Made by a program: the position numbers and the translations under genes
Shown here: piece after piece, positions 1-13,700 of the stretch
How positions within the stretch are numbered: position 1 is the stretch's first letter
How the letters are laid out: the number at the start of each line of letters is the position of its first letter
Source of the DNA: Membranipora membranacea
Taxonomy: Eukaryota; Bryozoa; Gymnolaemata; Cheilostomatida; Membraniporidae
Reading direction: 5' to 3'
NCBI GenBank assembly: GCA_914767715.1
Contig: OU612071.1
Span: 21,077,681 to 21,141,680 of the forward strand
Length of the DNA: 64,000 nucleotides
Notes under the pieces: generated by a model
Seen by the model: only the letters and a program-made list of their open reading frames with translations
Database searches by the model: none
What the model was told of the DNA's origin: nothing

Positions 1-761
1 TTGGGGTAGCCAATTTGTTGTTCAGAAGGGCTGGTGAGAGGGAGTTAATGTTTGTGAGTTTCACTTTCACTATCAATCTTGATAGGTGATTTCAGTCATC
101 TGGCCTTTGCTCTCTTTCCCAATCAGATCAGAGCCCACCCATTGGTAAGAATCAGGGAGGGCAATGAGACATCAATCTTCAGCGTGCAGAAACTTTTTTC
201 AGAAAACCTCTGTATCTCATACCAAAATAGATCAGGTTGAGCCAATTTCCGTTTTACTTGTGAGCTGGTGTCAGCCAGAAACTCTGAATGCATGCCTACT
301 GGATCATGCTTGATGTACCAAAGAAAACAGTAGCAGATTTCAATTGATGTGTTAATATTTATCAAAATTTTGTTTTGAATTGAAACTCATTTTGTTTTAA
401 CCAATGTGGACCAAGTTCAGGTTCTGAGTCATAATTAGTTCTCCTTGTGTAGTGGTAGCAAGGAGTAAAACTCCTTGGTGGTAGCCTTGCCACTGCTAGT
501 GTAATGGTGTTGTCCTGAAAACGAAAAAGAGTTGTCTCTACCTGAAAAAAAGAAAGACTAACTCCAGATAGTTACATAAAACGGCATAGTACAAAACTCC
601 CTGAAGGAATTATAATGCGTTATATATGTGATTGCGTCATGTCATGCAATGACATATCTATGCCCTTGTTACCGCAGTTGACATATCAATATTCCAATTC
701 AGGATGTATTTAATTTCCGGTATGTTTAAGTTTATATTTATTGTATTTAACTGTTTTGCAG
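1..761. other. No gene recognised; probable intron of the collagen-C4-like gene
   Basis: No convincing exon is seen. The collagen-C4-like exon that starts at 762 lacks the N-terminal part of its domain, so this stretch is probably intron and the earlier exons lie outside the window. A short snap-back palindrome (CAAGGAGT/ACTCCTTG) lies near 464-480. Confidence 0.4.
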
Positions 762-2626
762 GATTTGCTGCCGGTGCTCATACATACAGTGATGATTGGG
801 GTGGCGGTGGAGTAGACTATATGTGCCTACCACCAAACCCAGACTATGATAAATATGATATGAAGAATGATACCATCGCTCACTCATGGGTAAGGGATAT
901 TAATCTTCTAAATTAAATACATCGGGTTCAAGCATTAAATAGTTATGGTTAATTCTTGGCCAATCTTGGTAATTTCGTCATGAAAGATAATTATGACCGT
1001 TACCCTGTTAATTTACTGACATACCTCCACCATTTAAAAAATGCCTCATTGAACAGAACTAAAGTGTTTAGATATAATTGAAAATCGACATGTTGCAAGT
1101 TGAATTTTTTGTAAAGCTTATATTGAAGGATTATTGACACCAATAACAAATCATTTCTTGTTTTCAGCTTTACTCCACAGAGTACATGTCTTATAACCTG
1201 GGTATATTCGATGACTCAGTACATGGACATAATGTAGCCTGTAGTGTGTGTCATGTACCAAGATCCACCACGGTAAGTTACCGATCATCACACACAGTGT
1301 GATGTGAAGTAAGTTCTTCTACTTCGGTAGTTAGTTCTTAGGTAGTAGTATTTAGGTAGTTCTACTTAGGCAGTAGTAAGTTCTCCCAAGGCAGTTAATA
1401 CCGTTGTGAATCTCTTTGTGTATAGATGATGTCGATGGGGGTTGGTTTTGCACCACAGCAACTTAACCGATTCAAGCGTGCCGGAAATCTTTAACTGAAA
1501 ACCCACTCACAGTTGGATAACTCACCTCCCAATAGCTAGATTAAAAAGAACATTTAGACTTACGTGTGATACTGTCGCTACTCGTATCACAGTGTATGGG
1601 ATGCATGAGACAGTTTGTAGGCCTACCCTAGCTTATCTGTTAGTGTTACTTTTATAAATACTACATAGCAATGTTTTATGATGCAACAAATATTGTCACA
1701 TGAAGAGGTAACTCCGAATAAGGAAACTCAGACAGGGATTATGGGGCATTGTACCAGGGAGTCCCAAACTCCCTGATTGAACTAGACTCCCTCTCTTCAT
1801 GTTTTAATTGCCTGGAGTCGCTTTCTTTTGTATATGACTCTTTGGTTACTCTTATTATTGTGCCCCCTCCCCTTGGTACTCTCATTGCTATGCAGCCTAT
1901 AATATGTGCTAGATTTATGTATGAAGAGCCCATCTCCATAAAAAATACATTACTCAAGCTAGCCTAAGTGCTTAGGTAGCAGCATTACGAACCCAGCAGT
2001 CAAGTCTAGATATGATACTGACCAAAACTGGTGAGGAGCAGCAAGATACCACACTTGCATGTTATGTATTTTTGGTATATTCTGCAGTTGATGGTACCCA
2101 GTAAGAACGTCTGTCCTCAGACATGGATTAAAGAATATAACGGTTACTTGATGAGCTCGTACGTAGGAGATAACAAAATGACAATAGAATGTGTGGACGC
2201 TAAACCTGATATACTAGGTGGTAAGTGTTATACATCCTATCGGAGGTTTGCGGGGACCTACTGACCAAGAGTGGCAACGATGCACACCTTGGAAGAGCAA
2301 AGCTGAATGAAGTAGGTGAATCTCAGAATCTTATTGCTCCAGCGTGTTAAAGTGGTACTGATCCTTCTTATCAGATGTTCACTACAATATGGCATGAGAA
2401 TATTTTAACCACCAAGAGCTTAATTTTAGCTTACTGGCATCCTGAGAAAAAACATACTCTCTTCTAAACTCTGATTTCCCATTCATGTTTTACAGGTACC
2501 CAGAATGTAACCGGGGGTTCAGGAATGTTCTTCGTATCTGGATACTGTGGTGCTAGCGGGGGTCTCTCGCACTGCCCACCTTATGTCACTGCTAGAGAGA
2601 TGACCTGTGCTATGTGCACAAAATAA
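762..2626 (+). CDS. Collagen-C4-like cysteine-rich C-terminal domain protein, 3' exons (partial)
   Basis: Four in-phase exons with GT-AG borders: 762-889, 1168-1272, 2088-2220 and 2496-2626 (TAA at 2624-2626), together about 165 residues. The order of landmarks is a glycine-rich start, DYMCLPPNPDY, STEY, HNVACSVC, a VPSKNVCP block, YNGYLMS, ECVDAKPD, HCPPY and a C-terminal TCAMCTK. From memory this matches the cysteine-rich C-terminal domain of proteins annotated 'short-chain collagen C4-like' in sponges, cnidarians and molluscs, which are secreted. No Gly-X-Y collagen repeat is visible here. The 5' end is uncertain. A pyrimidine-rich acceptor ends at 761, and the expected upstream part of the domain is missing, so the gene is probably truncated by the window edge. 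Alternatively the ATG at 704 or 722 could begin a hydrophobic leader read straight into this exon. The function is unknown; an extracellular role is inferred from the family. Confidence 0.72.
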
Positions 2627-3546
2627 TCAATTCAGATCTTCTCAAAATACACTAATCTTAAGCCACATTCTACAAGCTGAAGAGTTTTTTTAAGTTGAAT
2701 CTAACTAAACCATTTAGCATTGGCCGCCATTGAGTCTATGCGAAAATAGCATTTAGTCAGCTGAAATGTATATAAAATATCCTTCAATTTCTTTTTGCCA
2801 TTTTGCCTTAAAATTAAAACCAGGAGATATGATGCTACGGTAGGGATGATAAATGTAAGGGCCTACCAACAATGTGTAATGTCCTCTAAGAGGATAAGAA
2901 TTGATGCAATGAAGCAATCTAGTAAACGATGCCTGCCTTTATGATAAGTTATAACATGGACTATATACTATTGTACATAATGCATCCCCTTAGTTACTTT
3001 ACTTTACTATGACCTCCCGACTACTATCAGTATATATTTTATTCTTTCTGTTTTTATATCATATTTATTACAGTCAAAATATACATTATGACACATATCA
3101 TTGATCGGAGTTGAATTTGATTTACAAGATAGGATGTTGCTCATTGAGTGTAAAATTCTCAACAACAATGCTGCCATTCATGCAACACCCGTCAACAGCG
3201 ACGGTTTTTATTGCTCATTTAGAACTGCACTTTTTTTTGTAATAGTCTATGATAACAAGATCATCTTGCTCTCACCAAACAGATCCTAGAGCAATGCGCA
3301 GATGTTTTACATTGTAGTTTCTGTGACTTTAAATGCAGTTGAGTAAACCAATGTATGGTTAATGCAAGTTTAATGTATTGACTAGGAGTTGCCAACATTA
3401 AAAACCGAGATCACCTACCACACTAGCCTACAGCGCTCGTCACGTTTGTTTGAACTGTCTTGCTCTTTTGTGATTGAAATCAATGATATAATTTGCTTAG
3501 GAAATAATTGTCTCCTCATGTGCTAGCCTCAGGTACATAAAACATT
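2627..3546. other. Collagen-like gene 3' flank; no gene seen
   Basis: AT-rich sequence between the stop codon of the collagen-like gene and the tRNA. It presumably includes the 3' UTR. I see no clear canonical poly(A) signal close to the stop and no supported ORF. Confidence 0.4.
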
Positions 3547-3628
3547 TGGCAGCGGTGGGATTCGAACCCACGCCTCCGAGGAGACTGGTGCCTTAAACCA
3601 GCGCCTTAGACCGCTCGGCCACGCTACC
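3547..3628 (-). tRNA. tRNA-Leu (anticodon AAG)
   Basis: The reverse strand folds as a complete 82-nt class II tRNA without an intron. The acceptor stem GGTAGCG pairs with CGCTGCC (one T-G pair) and the discriminator base is A. The A box reads GTGGCCGAGCGG. The anticodon stem CTGGT/ACCAG encloses the loop TTAAGGC, giving anticodon AAG. A short variable arm (TCC TCGG AGG) and a T-arm with GGTTCGAATCC follow. A T4 run (AAAA on + at 3539-3542) just downstream on the transcribed strand is a plausible Pol III terminator. It decodes CUU, and CUC by wobble after inosine modification. It reads as a functional gene rather than a SINE because all stems are intact. Confidence 0.95.
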
Positions 3629-4737
3629 CAGTTATCATGATTTTAAAGCATATTATTGATAATCAGTAACGAATCTATCATATTGCTTCCTGATACGCGA
3701 GTGAATGCGCTCTAGAAGCGTGTAGAAGTGGATGATCAAAGTATCAATTAATGTCAAACCACAATAATTGTGAAATGTTCAGCAGGATATGCCCAATTTT
3801 CTAGCTCAGTATGACACCTGCCAAAATTGCGCAATCAACATCTGATAGCACCATCTTGAAGAATTCCCATATTTCAAGTTATTTGGGGAACTGACGTGAA
3901 ATGGCTTGTTAAGATTCTGCTGAAATAAGGAAAAAAAGAGCCCACAAAAGAGCCCTCCAAAACAGAGCATCATTTTAAAAGAAAATATTAACTTGAGACA
4001 TATTGATAAATGAAGCCGACCCTACAAAAAAGCACGACTCAATTGCACAGGTTTGGTATTAAGGACCGTTATGTTGCGCTTAAGTAGACCTAGTAGGCTC
4101 ATGGTAAGGAGAAATGTTTCTACCCTGCACATGCCAAGGAGTAACATTGCCCATGCTAATGAAATTCAGTTCATTGCAGATTAATCTCACTCTCTATTGC
4201 CCGTAGATTTTTCGTTTTTAAGTCTTCTGACCGTCGATGCTGGAAGAAGAAACATTGCAATAAAAACCACTTTTTATCGGAATGTTTCCATAAAGCAGTG
4301 ACCAGGTGGTACTTATTTCTGGATGCAACTAGAACTGTTTTAGTGACTTAGGTACAATTCATATATCAGAGAACCTCACCACACATATCCTATTCCTGTG
4401 GGGAGTCAAGTAGCAAGTGAGCCAAGTGATTTAATTATCCAAACATTGTACAGAGTTGTCTTACTCCAAAAACTGGGGAAACAACTACAAGGACCATAAA
4501 AAGTAACTGGCTTGTTTTCTAATGAGTCCATCTTTTGTATTTGCTCCCATGCACATCCAGGTCAAGGCTGAATTTAGTTTTGGAATTTGTGAATTTGCTT
4601 GCAAATCTGCCAGTAACTGCTGAATTGGAAATCTTTTGCAGTCTGAAACCAGTCATACACTATTCAACCTTTTCTGAAATGTAGTTATTGTGTTGTTATT
4701 GATACAGATACAAACATTTAACAAGTCATCAATCAAG
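3629..4737. other. 5' flank of the carrier gene; no gene seen
   Basis: Noncoding sequence between the tRNA and the ATG of the mitochondrial carrier. It should contain the main carrier promoter and 5' UTR, but I cannot single out a TATA box or start site. The frame is open upstream of the ATG back to about 4690, but the downstream ATG at 4738 gives the family-like N-terminus. Confidence 0.35.
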
Positions 4738-7700
4738 ATGAGTGGCCAAAATCCTCCAAACAATCACCCACCTGCAGCCAGGTGGCAAAATTTTCACAAG
4801 GAAACACCAGAGGATAAACACAGGAGATATGCACTGATATTCAGCAAACTTGACAGAAACAAAGATGGTACAGTGTGTGTTAGTGATTTACAGGAAGTAC
4901 TCAAGAGTATGGGATCAAAGAATCCATCTCAGGCTGCTGAGGTAAGACATTTAGTCAATAGCAAATAAGTATTGTAATTTATTTATATTGTAATACACTA
5001 ACACACTGGTTATATTATAATTATATATGACAAAATTAGAATGTTGATGATGATGGATTAGAGAAACCTTTTGCATGGTGGTTTATTCATTATTGAATAT
5101 GTTGGAATTGGTCGTCAAGGTGGGATGGGGAGATCAACAACAATCAATCTTTCAGAAGAGTTTATTATTATCATCATCATCAATATTGAGAAGTAGAGAA
5201 AAAGCCAATATCAACATCGAAGACAGGCTAAATATATAATTTTTCTATTTATTGGTCAAAGAGTTCAGCGATGTGCTGTGTCCCGTGCACTGCTTATTTT
5301 TAGTCAGTGTCAGGCGTTTTAATACGCTAGCATATTTATTAAGCCAAGTAGAGAGTGTAGACTTACTAGAAGTCATGGAAAGGCAATATCGGCCATCTTA
5401 GCTATTTCATTGAGATTTGGGGCAAGGTAGCGGATACCGACATACATGAAATTCTGCTGTTACATGCGAAAGCTTATTTATGGTTGGAAAATAATCCGCA
5501 ATACTTCTACTGTAGGCTAATATGTAATTAAAATATCTGTAAAGTTCAAACCTTAATCTGTGCACAAAAACAGGACTTGTCTAACATCCATTAGCTTTCC
5601 AAACATGTCTGCAAAACTTAATGTAATTTAAGGGTTTTTTTGTCTGTGGAACAACCTGCCTAGCAACCTGAAATCAGTGAGGAGCCAGCATCCTCAGACA
5701 CCACTTAACTTGGCTTTGAGATGAAAATTTTTTTATTGGATATATTTTTGCTGCTTTTGCCGTACGGCGATAGACCTTGCGCCTCTACTAGCAGCATATT
5801 TGTCAGCTATTGCACCACTGAACATACCTTGAAATAGAAACTAAACAAAACCTCAACATTTTGTATTCATAATATTTGTAGAAAATCTTGGATCGGTCAG
5901 ACGCCAATAAAGATGGTAAACTTGACCTACTAGAATTAGTCGATTATCTCACAGAGCATGAGAAAAATCTACACCTCCAGTTCAGGCAACTGGACACTAA
6001 GAATGACGGTTTGTATCCCAAAATCTGATCAACCCACAGGAGTAAGCCATTTGAAAAAGTTTGCAATTTCACACTTGTAATGGTGAAATTCATGGCTTGC
6101 TAACTTTTACTTAACCCCGTTTCATTTTGTGACCTTCCACCTTAGTAGCCGAAAGATGACACTGGCTTAGATAAAGTCAATCCCTAATAAGCTTAACTGA
6201 ACTGTAAATAATATTTACAACTCCGGGCTCTAAGGAAGAACTGGGCTGCAAAGTATGCAGTATGAGAAAAGCCTAAACAATTTCCAATCTAGCATTGTTC
6301 TCAATATAAATCTTTATTAAGCACCATCCACCCTCATGCTATTAGATTATCTGCATTTGCAACTGTCAGTTTAGTTGATATAAATATATGTATTAATGTC
6401 AAGGAAATAATTACACTGTCCACCGCAGAACTTATGACCAACTTGAACTCATGCAGGATTGTGGTTGCAATAATTGTGATAGTAAAAAAATTGATCTTGA
6501 TATTGTGTAATTACAGATTTAGAGGCCCAACACTCCATATTGAACCAACTTACTACTGCCTAACAAACCTTCTCATACTTACTGTCTCATACTTACTGTC
6601 TCATACTTACTGTCTCATACTTACTGTCATGACTGCTATTTGTTAGGCTTACTGGATATAGAAGAGATAATCACATCGTTTAGGAGTCTGGGTATTGATA
6701 TCGACAGGCAGGAGGCAGAGCACCTTCTCAAGAGGTTAGTCACCATGAAGTGAGGTTAGGAGATGTTTTCTGCCCTTACCGGTTTAAGGCGCCGTTATAT
6801 TCCCCGTTGTCACCCTCTACATGCTATGCTGAATGACCCAGCCCTGTAGTCAGAAGGCAGAAACTTTTGCTATCTACAATATACACATAGCACTGCCGTC
6901 ATTAGAACAGCGTGATTTATTTTTTTGATACACCACAATGGCCAAAAAACCCTCCATCAACCCGATCAGGTCAGACACAGACCAAGTTATTTTTAAGTTT
7001 AAGGACAGATCCCACATTATCAGAGAACCTTTGATATACACCTAGAACTAATTGAGCTTTCATCCAATTCTATTTTTGTACAATATTTGGTACATAATAG
7101 CTTGCCTGTAAATAATCAAATGTCATCCACTATTGACGAGCAGCTGGTTTGTTATTATTGCAAATTGTGACAACAAAACAATGATTGATCCTTCAGTGCA
7201 ATTGAAGCTAATCATAAAAAATGTCAGTTTACATTTAGGTCAATAAAAATGCAACCAAGCTAAACACTCATATACTCCACGCAGGCAATAGTTAGCACTA
7301 GGAGAAAAACGACTTGGTGTAAACAGTCTATATTTTATGGCTAGTTATCCCACACGATAGAGGTACTTATATCATAATTATAAGAAACTAAATTTAATCA
7401 GCAAATAGTATTGCAGTATCAAACTTCACAGCGCTTTGACTGCGTAATTCTGCTGCTTGCTGCCTCTGATGATGATGATGATGATATGCAGGACTCAACT
7501 CCCAGTTGACTTGTTATTGATTCACTCGTAATTATAATAAGTATTCGACCTGGGACTTAGACTTGAGTCAAAGCCATAAATCTGTTGGACTATAGTAATG
7601 AGAATGTCTAGATCCCTGATCACTTTTAAGTATTGGTGGATTACGTTTAAGTTTTATGCAGGTAATACCTGATTACTTCATGTTATATGAAGGTAATTAC

Positions 7701-10700
7701 AAAGCTAAGTCTAATATTGCAGAAATGAGCAGCTAGGAAAATATTCAAATCACTTTATTGTAGGTATACTATTTGGGATAAACACCTAAGGCCAGCGCTA
7801 ATTACGCAGCTTTTTAAAAATGAGGAACATCTGCATTTGGTTATATTATATTGATAATTTTAAGTTTAGATTTCGCCTTCAGTCCGCTCACTGTACTGCT
7901 TATAATTACAAACCAGAAGTGGACTGTCTTGTGGGGATTAGATCAATAATGTAGACTAGGAGTGTTGGGAATGACCGTATAATATTGATAGTTAACTGAC
8001 ACTTGTACAGAAAACAGAGTTTTAATAGTCTCGACCGAGACACTAAGATTGTGATTGGAAACCTAAAAACCCTGCATAGATTTTCTCTTGTTCTTAATAG
8101 CGTTTAATAGTTGTCTTTGAAATAGTTGGGGTTTTTGTTGGGGTGTGGTTGCCAATTTTGCCACAATTCAGACCAATTGGACACTCAAGCGACTGTAGAT
8201 TAGGCCTATGTTTTGTATCAAGTGAAAATTTTGTGTCCGTATCTTTAACAATGCTAGATGTGCCTTGACAGAGAAGCAGGATGGGTACCAATGACTATAA
8301 TCTTTGTTGGTACTGAACAGGGACACTTGTTATCTTATTTTGCACGAGACACAAATTCTGTACATTGCGTTATCACGTGTCAAGTCCCTGTGGTTATTGC
8401 ATAATTTAACTGCAATCTGTGATATCATGCTCTGTCAACAACAGTATTTGGCCTATTGCCAAATTGTACCGAATTTTTTTTGCTACCAATAGTACAAAAT
8501 ATGTAGGCTAGGTACACTATAAGCATAAACAATAAATTTATCAGGAATTGTCTTTTCTTGCGGATAGATGTGGAGTGTTTACACTATTTCATTCTCACCA
8601 CTGTGTGGGGAAGACGGTTACGATGGTTAAGAATCATTTTTGGTTTTCAAAATAATATGACTGACAATTTATTGTCAAGGAGATGCCCTCTAAAAGTTTT
8701 CCATCCCAGATGCTGTTCCCCTCATCCTCCTCCCACTCTCACTTACATCAGTTATAAGATGTGGTCGGATAAGGGTTAGCCAAGGCGATGGTATTAGGGT
8801 ATCCCATTGTTCTATTTTCCCTGATGCCAATGGATGAATTGCCAATGGAAATAATTTGACCTTGTCATTCGCAAAATCCGGCATCCTAGGAATCTCATTT
8901 GCATTGCTGGATGAAGTTATCAAGTATCACATATTATATTTTGTCTGGTCATCCTAGATCAAGTTCAATCCAATTGCCTGCATTCCAGTTGCTCCCTTCC
9001 GCTGGACAGTGTATCTTGGACAACTCCGAATGCATGCAAATGGATTAAACTTTGTCTAGGTTATCCAGACTTATGGGTCTGACATCATATTGTACTTCTT
9101 CTTCTCATGCAATTTTCTACATACAGGATGGATGAGGATAAATCTAATTCTATTAACTGGGAGGAGTTTAGGAACTTCCTACTGCTCAGACCCGTAATGA
9201 ACATACACGATATACTGAGAGTATGGAGACACGCTACCGTAAGTAAAACACACCAGTAACAGTTAGAGACATTCCGCTATCGTAAAGGAATAAATATTAG
9301 CTAGAGATTAGTTCAGCTAATTTCTGAGACCATTTAATGTTAGCTAGCTCAAATTTTGGCTAGTTATGGTGGAGTTGATAAAAGTAATGAGGTTGAGTTG
9401 AAGATTTCACTTTTCCAAGCGAATACTTCACTCCTTTAGGGTCTATGCTGTGTTTCTAGCATTGGTGCTTTCCCGAGATCCAGACGCCTGGATAAACTTG
9501 GATGTTAGGAGAGGGAATACTTGGGGTGCATACTCCTGAGAATATCAAGTTTGATATCAGGTGTTGATAACAGTCCCCTTATCTGCCTCTGGAATTGTCC
9601 TCTCCTTCTTATCTGAGCAACTTTTAAGCATTAGTTTTCGATGGTTTTGTGGCACAAACTCAAGACTTACACTAAGCACGCCTCTCCTCTGCTGTCTCCT
9701 GTTGAAGCCCATCAGAATCAAAACTATGTAATCAAATTGAATCTGCAAAACAGTGTCTTTGTTATGGCGACTAGTATAGTGTCTAAAATGGTGAGGAAAT
9801 AGCTGGAACTATTCTCTCTGGTGAGGGAAGTTTGTTCTAGAGGGATTGCCAAGTTTGATATTATACTTAGCGACTAAGACTATCCGACAAAAGTGTAATT
9901 TATTTGAAAATGAAGAGGTTTACAGCAATCAAAGCTCTTGCAAATTGTCCTCAACAACAACCCTGGTGAAGACCCTAGTATAAATGTAAATAAACTTATG
10001 CCTTCATCTGACGAAGAGTAACATGTGAAGTAAATGATCGATGAACTTAGAAACTTTTATTTTTGATTTATGTGGTCACAACAAAAGTTGACCCATTTAT
10101 GTCCAGCGCAATGGCTAGGGACTTGCATTTCGCTGCTCAAAGGTCAGTTTTAGCCTGGACAGCTTACAGACCATAATATAAGTCTTGTCTGGCTAACTGG
10201 TTGGAACTGCTGACAACACTGATCGAATGTTCCAGTAGGTGGTTAAAAATTTGTTTGAGCACAAAACACATTATGATGAAAATAAATTTCTTACATAAAT
10301 TTATTGTATTCATATTGAGTGTCGTTTCTCCTTGATTAGATAAAAGCTGTTGGTTTGAGAGGTATGTATTTTGCTGACCCTGGGAAAAGACATATTCTGT
10401 TATTCATCTATCTCCAACACGAGTCCTCACAAACCCTGCAAGTATTAGGCTTTGACTCAGGACCATCCTCATTAGGTCTCTTCGGGTAATCTAGTTCCTC
10501 CCCCCACTCTCTGCTTCATCTTTTTTGTATTTTTTAGAGTCTTTATGAAAATGACACTAATTTTCCGATGATGATGGTAATTATGTCCCCTGTCAGCTGA
10601 GTCGTTTCATGAAAGCATGATTCTCATATTTTGTATTTTCTGCTTGCCTCACTCAGTTTTGTGACTTTGTTGTTCGATTTACTCACTCACACATTTTGCG

Positions 10701-13700
10701 TTGTTGTGTTCTCGCTTACAGTAGTTTTACAGCATTTGTCCCTAGATGTTGAGAGTATCAAAGAACTGGCAGCATCTCTCATCAGCCATTATGGTATATG
10801 TCAGCGAAGGTGATAAGTGATACCTGGAAGGATTCCACTGTCAAGTGATCCCGACTGAGTGTCGTTTTCTCTAAATTAGTCGCAATGTAGCCTGGATCAT
10901 CTATCTGGTATGAATCGTGGCCTTGACTTGCAAGTGCAAAGATTGGTACTCAGTCATTTGATAGTTTTTCATACTGCCACCCAGTACACAATGTGAACAT
11001 TTTCGTGTTGTTGTGTTCCGCTTCTAGATGTCCCACAGTATTTGTTACCAGAATTGATAAAGTAGTAATAGCAGCATCTGTCATCAGCAAATGTGGTAGT
11101 TTTCTGGGTGGTAACGGCAGGGTGACTTTTGTCAGACCTTATGTCAGTTGTCATGTGTGCCCGGTTCATTGTGAAAATATCGCTTCGACATGGCTAGCAT
11201 CGACAGTTGGATTATTGTAATGTATCCAAGGGTATGAGTTGACAACTTGACTTTGTCGTCAGGAAAGATGGTTACTGGTTAAATGATTGATCATTCAGTT
11301 TTTTTGCTCACATCTGTACTACATACAGCATGTCATTGGTTTATCACTAATGTCGATATTAAGTCCTTTCATTTCATTGTTGCTTATTTCATCCAAGAAA
11401 CAAAACTTGATACCGTGTTTCCTCTGCCTTTCTTGTCGTAGGGTAGCCGATGTCCGTTAACCAAAGTACTCCAAATATCTTTCCATTGAGTTGTTATATT
11501 CTTTTTTTCAACTCCTAACTGTATCATTTCTGGAGCCTCTTATAACTCTATAACATTTCAGTCTCTTGTATCTAGGTCTATATCTATTGCCAACTGACTT
11601 GTGGTTTTCTGGTTTTATTTTGAGTTGTAACCTATAAAAATCACTGACAAAACACTGTATCATTTCTAGAGCCTCTGGATAACATTTCGATCTCCAGAGA
11701 ATGGTATGAATCAATGAGGACATAATATGACGATATTATGATCTTGTATACTGTGTATAATATTTGGCCTATATATCACTAGGGGCTTTAGTCTTACGCT
11801 TTAGTCTTACGCTTGTTTTTCAAATGTAACTGGACTTGTTTACCAGATAGAAACGTAAACATTGTTTATAGCTTTGTCTCACCGACAGGACAGCTTATGA
11901 GTGTTCAAGGTTAAGTCTGTCACGTTACCAGCATACGGATGAATATAGTTATTCTGAGCTACCTGCTCTGTAAACAAGATAACAAATTCCCAAACTTGGC
12001 AGTAAACTAAGTTTTTAAGGTCTAGATATAACCTTGTTCACTTCCTGGTCCCTTTGTGGGACTGATTGATTGATTGATTGTATTCTATCACTAACATAAA
12101 ATAATATGTTGCGAGATAAGGGTGTTCATACTGAAAAGGAGCCAGCACATACAAGGAAAAATAAGATTAAACACTGATGGATGATTAAAAGAGAATATCA
12201 TTTAAAATATGGATAGCATGCCTCAAAAAACAGTCTTTACCAAGGGCACTTCTGTGTTTAATTGTTCGGTACCTGCCTGAGGGGCATTTAGCAAGAAAGT
12301 TGTTCATAAAGTGGTCATCGTCATGGATATATCGGAGGGCAAGTGTTTTGGTACGCTTAGTCATAAGGCTGTCGAGATCATCTACTTGGAGTTTGAGCTT
12401 TGAGGCCTGATCAAAAAAAACTTGCTCAAACGTTTCTTGTCTTTAGCAAAAATAGTAGTGTATAATACTGGTAAACAATAAGTGAGCAGGGAAACAATGA
12501 AACTTTTAAATAACATAGTGGCAAGGGGTATGGTGCTAAGATGTACAAAATTCCTGACAATATACATTCGCTGCTCAGCTTTACTCACAACAGACTGAAT
12601 GTGTTCTTCAAAGCGCAGCTTTTGATCTAACATAATACCAAGATAAATGACTTAGTCACACATAGTTATGCTTTCACCATTTAAAACAATAGGAGGGGTA
12701 TGGGGCTTAGTTCGTTGAGTAGAAAATAATATTTCCTGAGTTTTGCTGGCATTCAATAAAAGATCATAATCAGAACATTGCTTAGAAATCCTGTCTATCT
12801 CGTTAAAGTATGAGTCTAGATCTTGTTGATTGGAAATGCAGCCAATGATACAGGTGTCATCAGCATACTTGATTATGGTAACATTGCTCAATTCAGATGT
12901 AATCCGGTCGTATATATGGAAAACGAGATTATTGATACCATGTTAGAGGAGAGATACAGATAAGAAATTGCATGAGTGCGCTGCATGTTTTTATGATAGC
13001 GATATGAATTTTCCTTCTGGCTCAAATGATGTAAAACCCACAGTATGTTACTGTTTTGCTCAATTTGATCGAGCTTTTGAAGGGTGACTTGTACGCCTTG
13101 TTTTTGACTAACCATTCTCAGCAGTCAAGATGTACTTTGTGGATTGATTGAGAGATTTTTTACACAAAACATTATCTTTGTGTGGTCCATTGATTTGACA
13201 ATTAAATAATGAGTGGTCTTCATATGTGAATACTCTACACTACCACTATATATTAGCCCTGTCTACACACTAAGCTTTTCCCGGAACTAATGAATCACAA
13301 TGGGTACAATGCCATAGTGATAAAGCTCCATCATCAAGCGTCAATGAATGAAATTGTCTGAATTCCTTTCTTGGTATTAGCCAATCAGCTCTCAGCATTT
13401 GACCAACCTCTCAGCTGTAGCCAATCAGATGACTGCTAGTATTGTTCACTGAGCTATTAATTTCAGTACACGTTATTAGAGATAAAGGCGTGCTGTGCTT
13501 GTACGATATCATATCTTGCGTCACTCGTAGTTTGAGTCACATGTAAAGTGAAGATTACAACAAGTCTTTCGTCATAAAGGATATAGAGTTGGCGCGTAGG
13601 TTGAGAAATCTCTGTTGTTGTTTTGGACTTAGACTAGTTTGTCTGGAGACTTCCAACAAAGAGGAAGCAAAGAGATTGTTACAACAAATAATATAGACTC

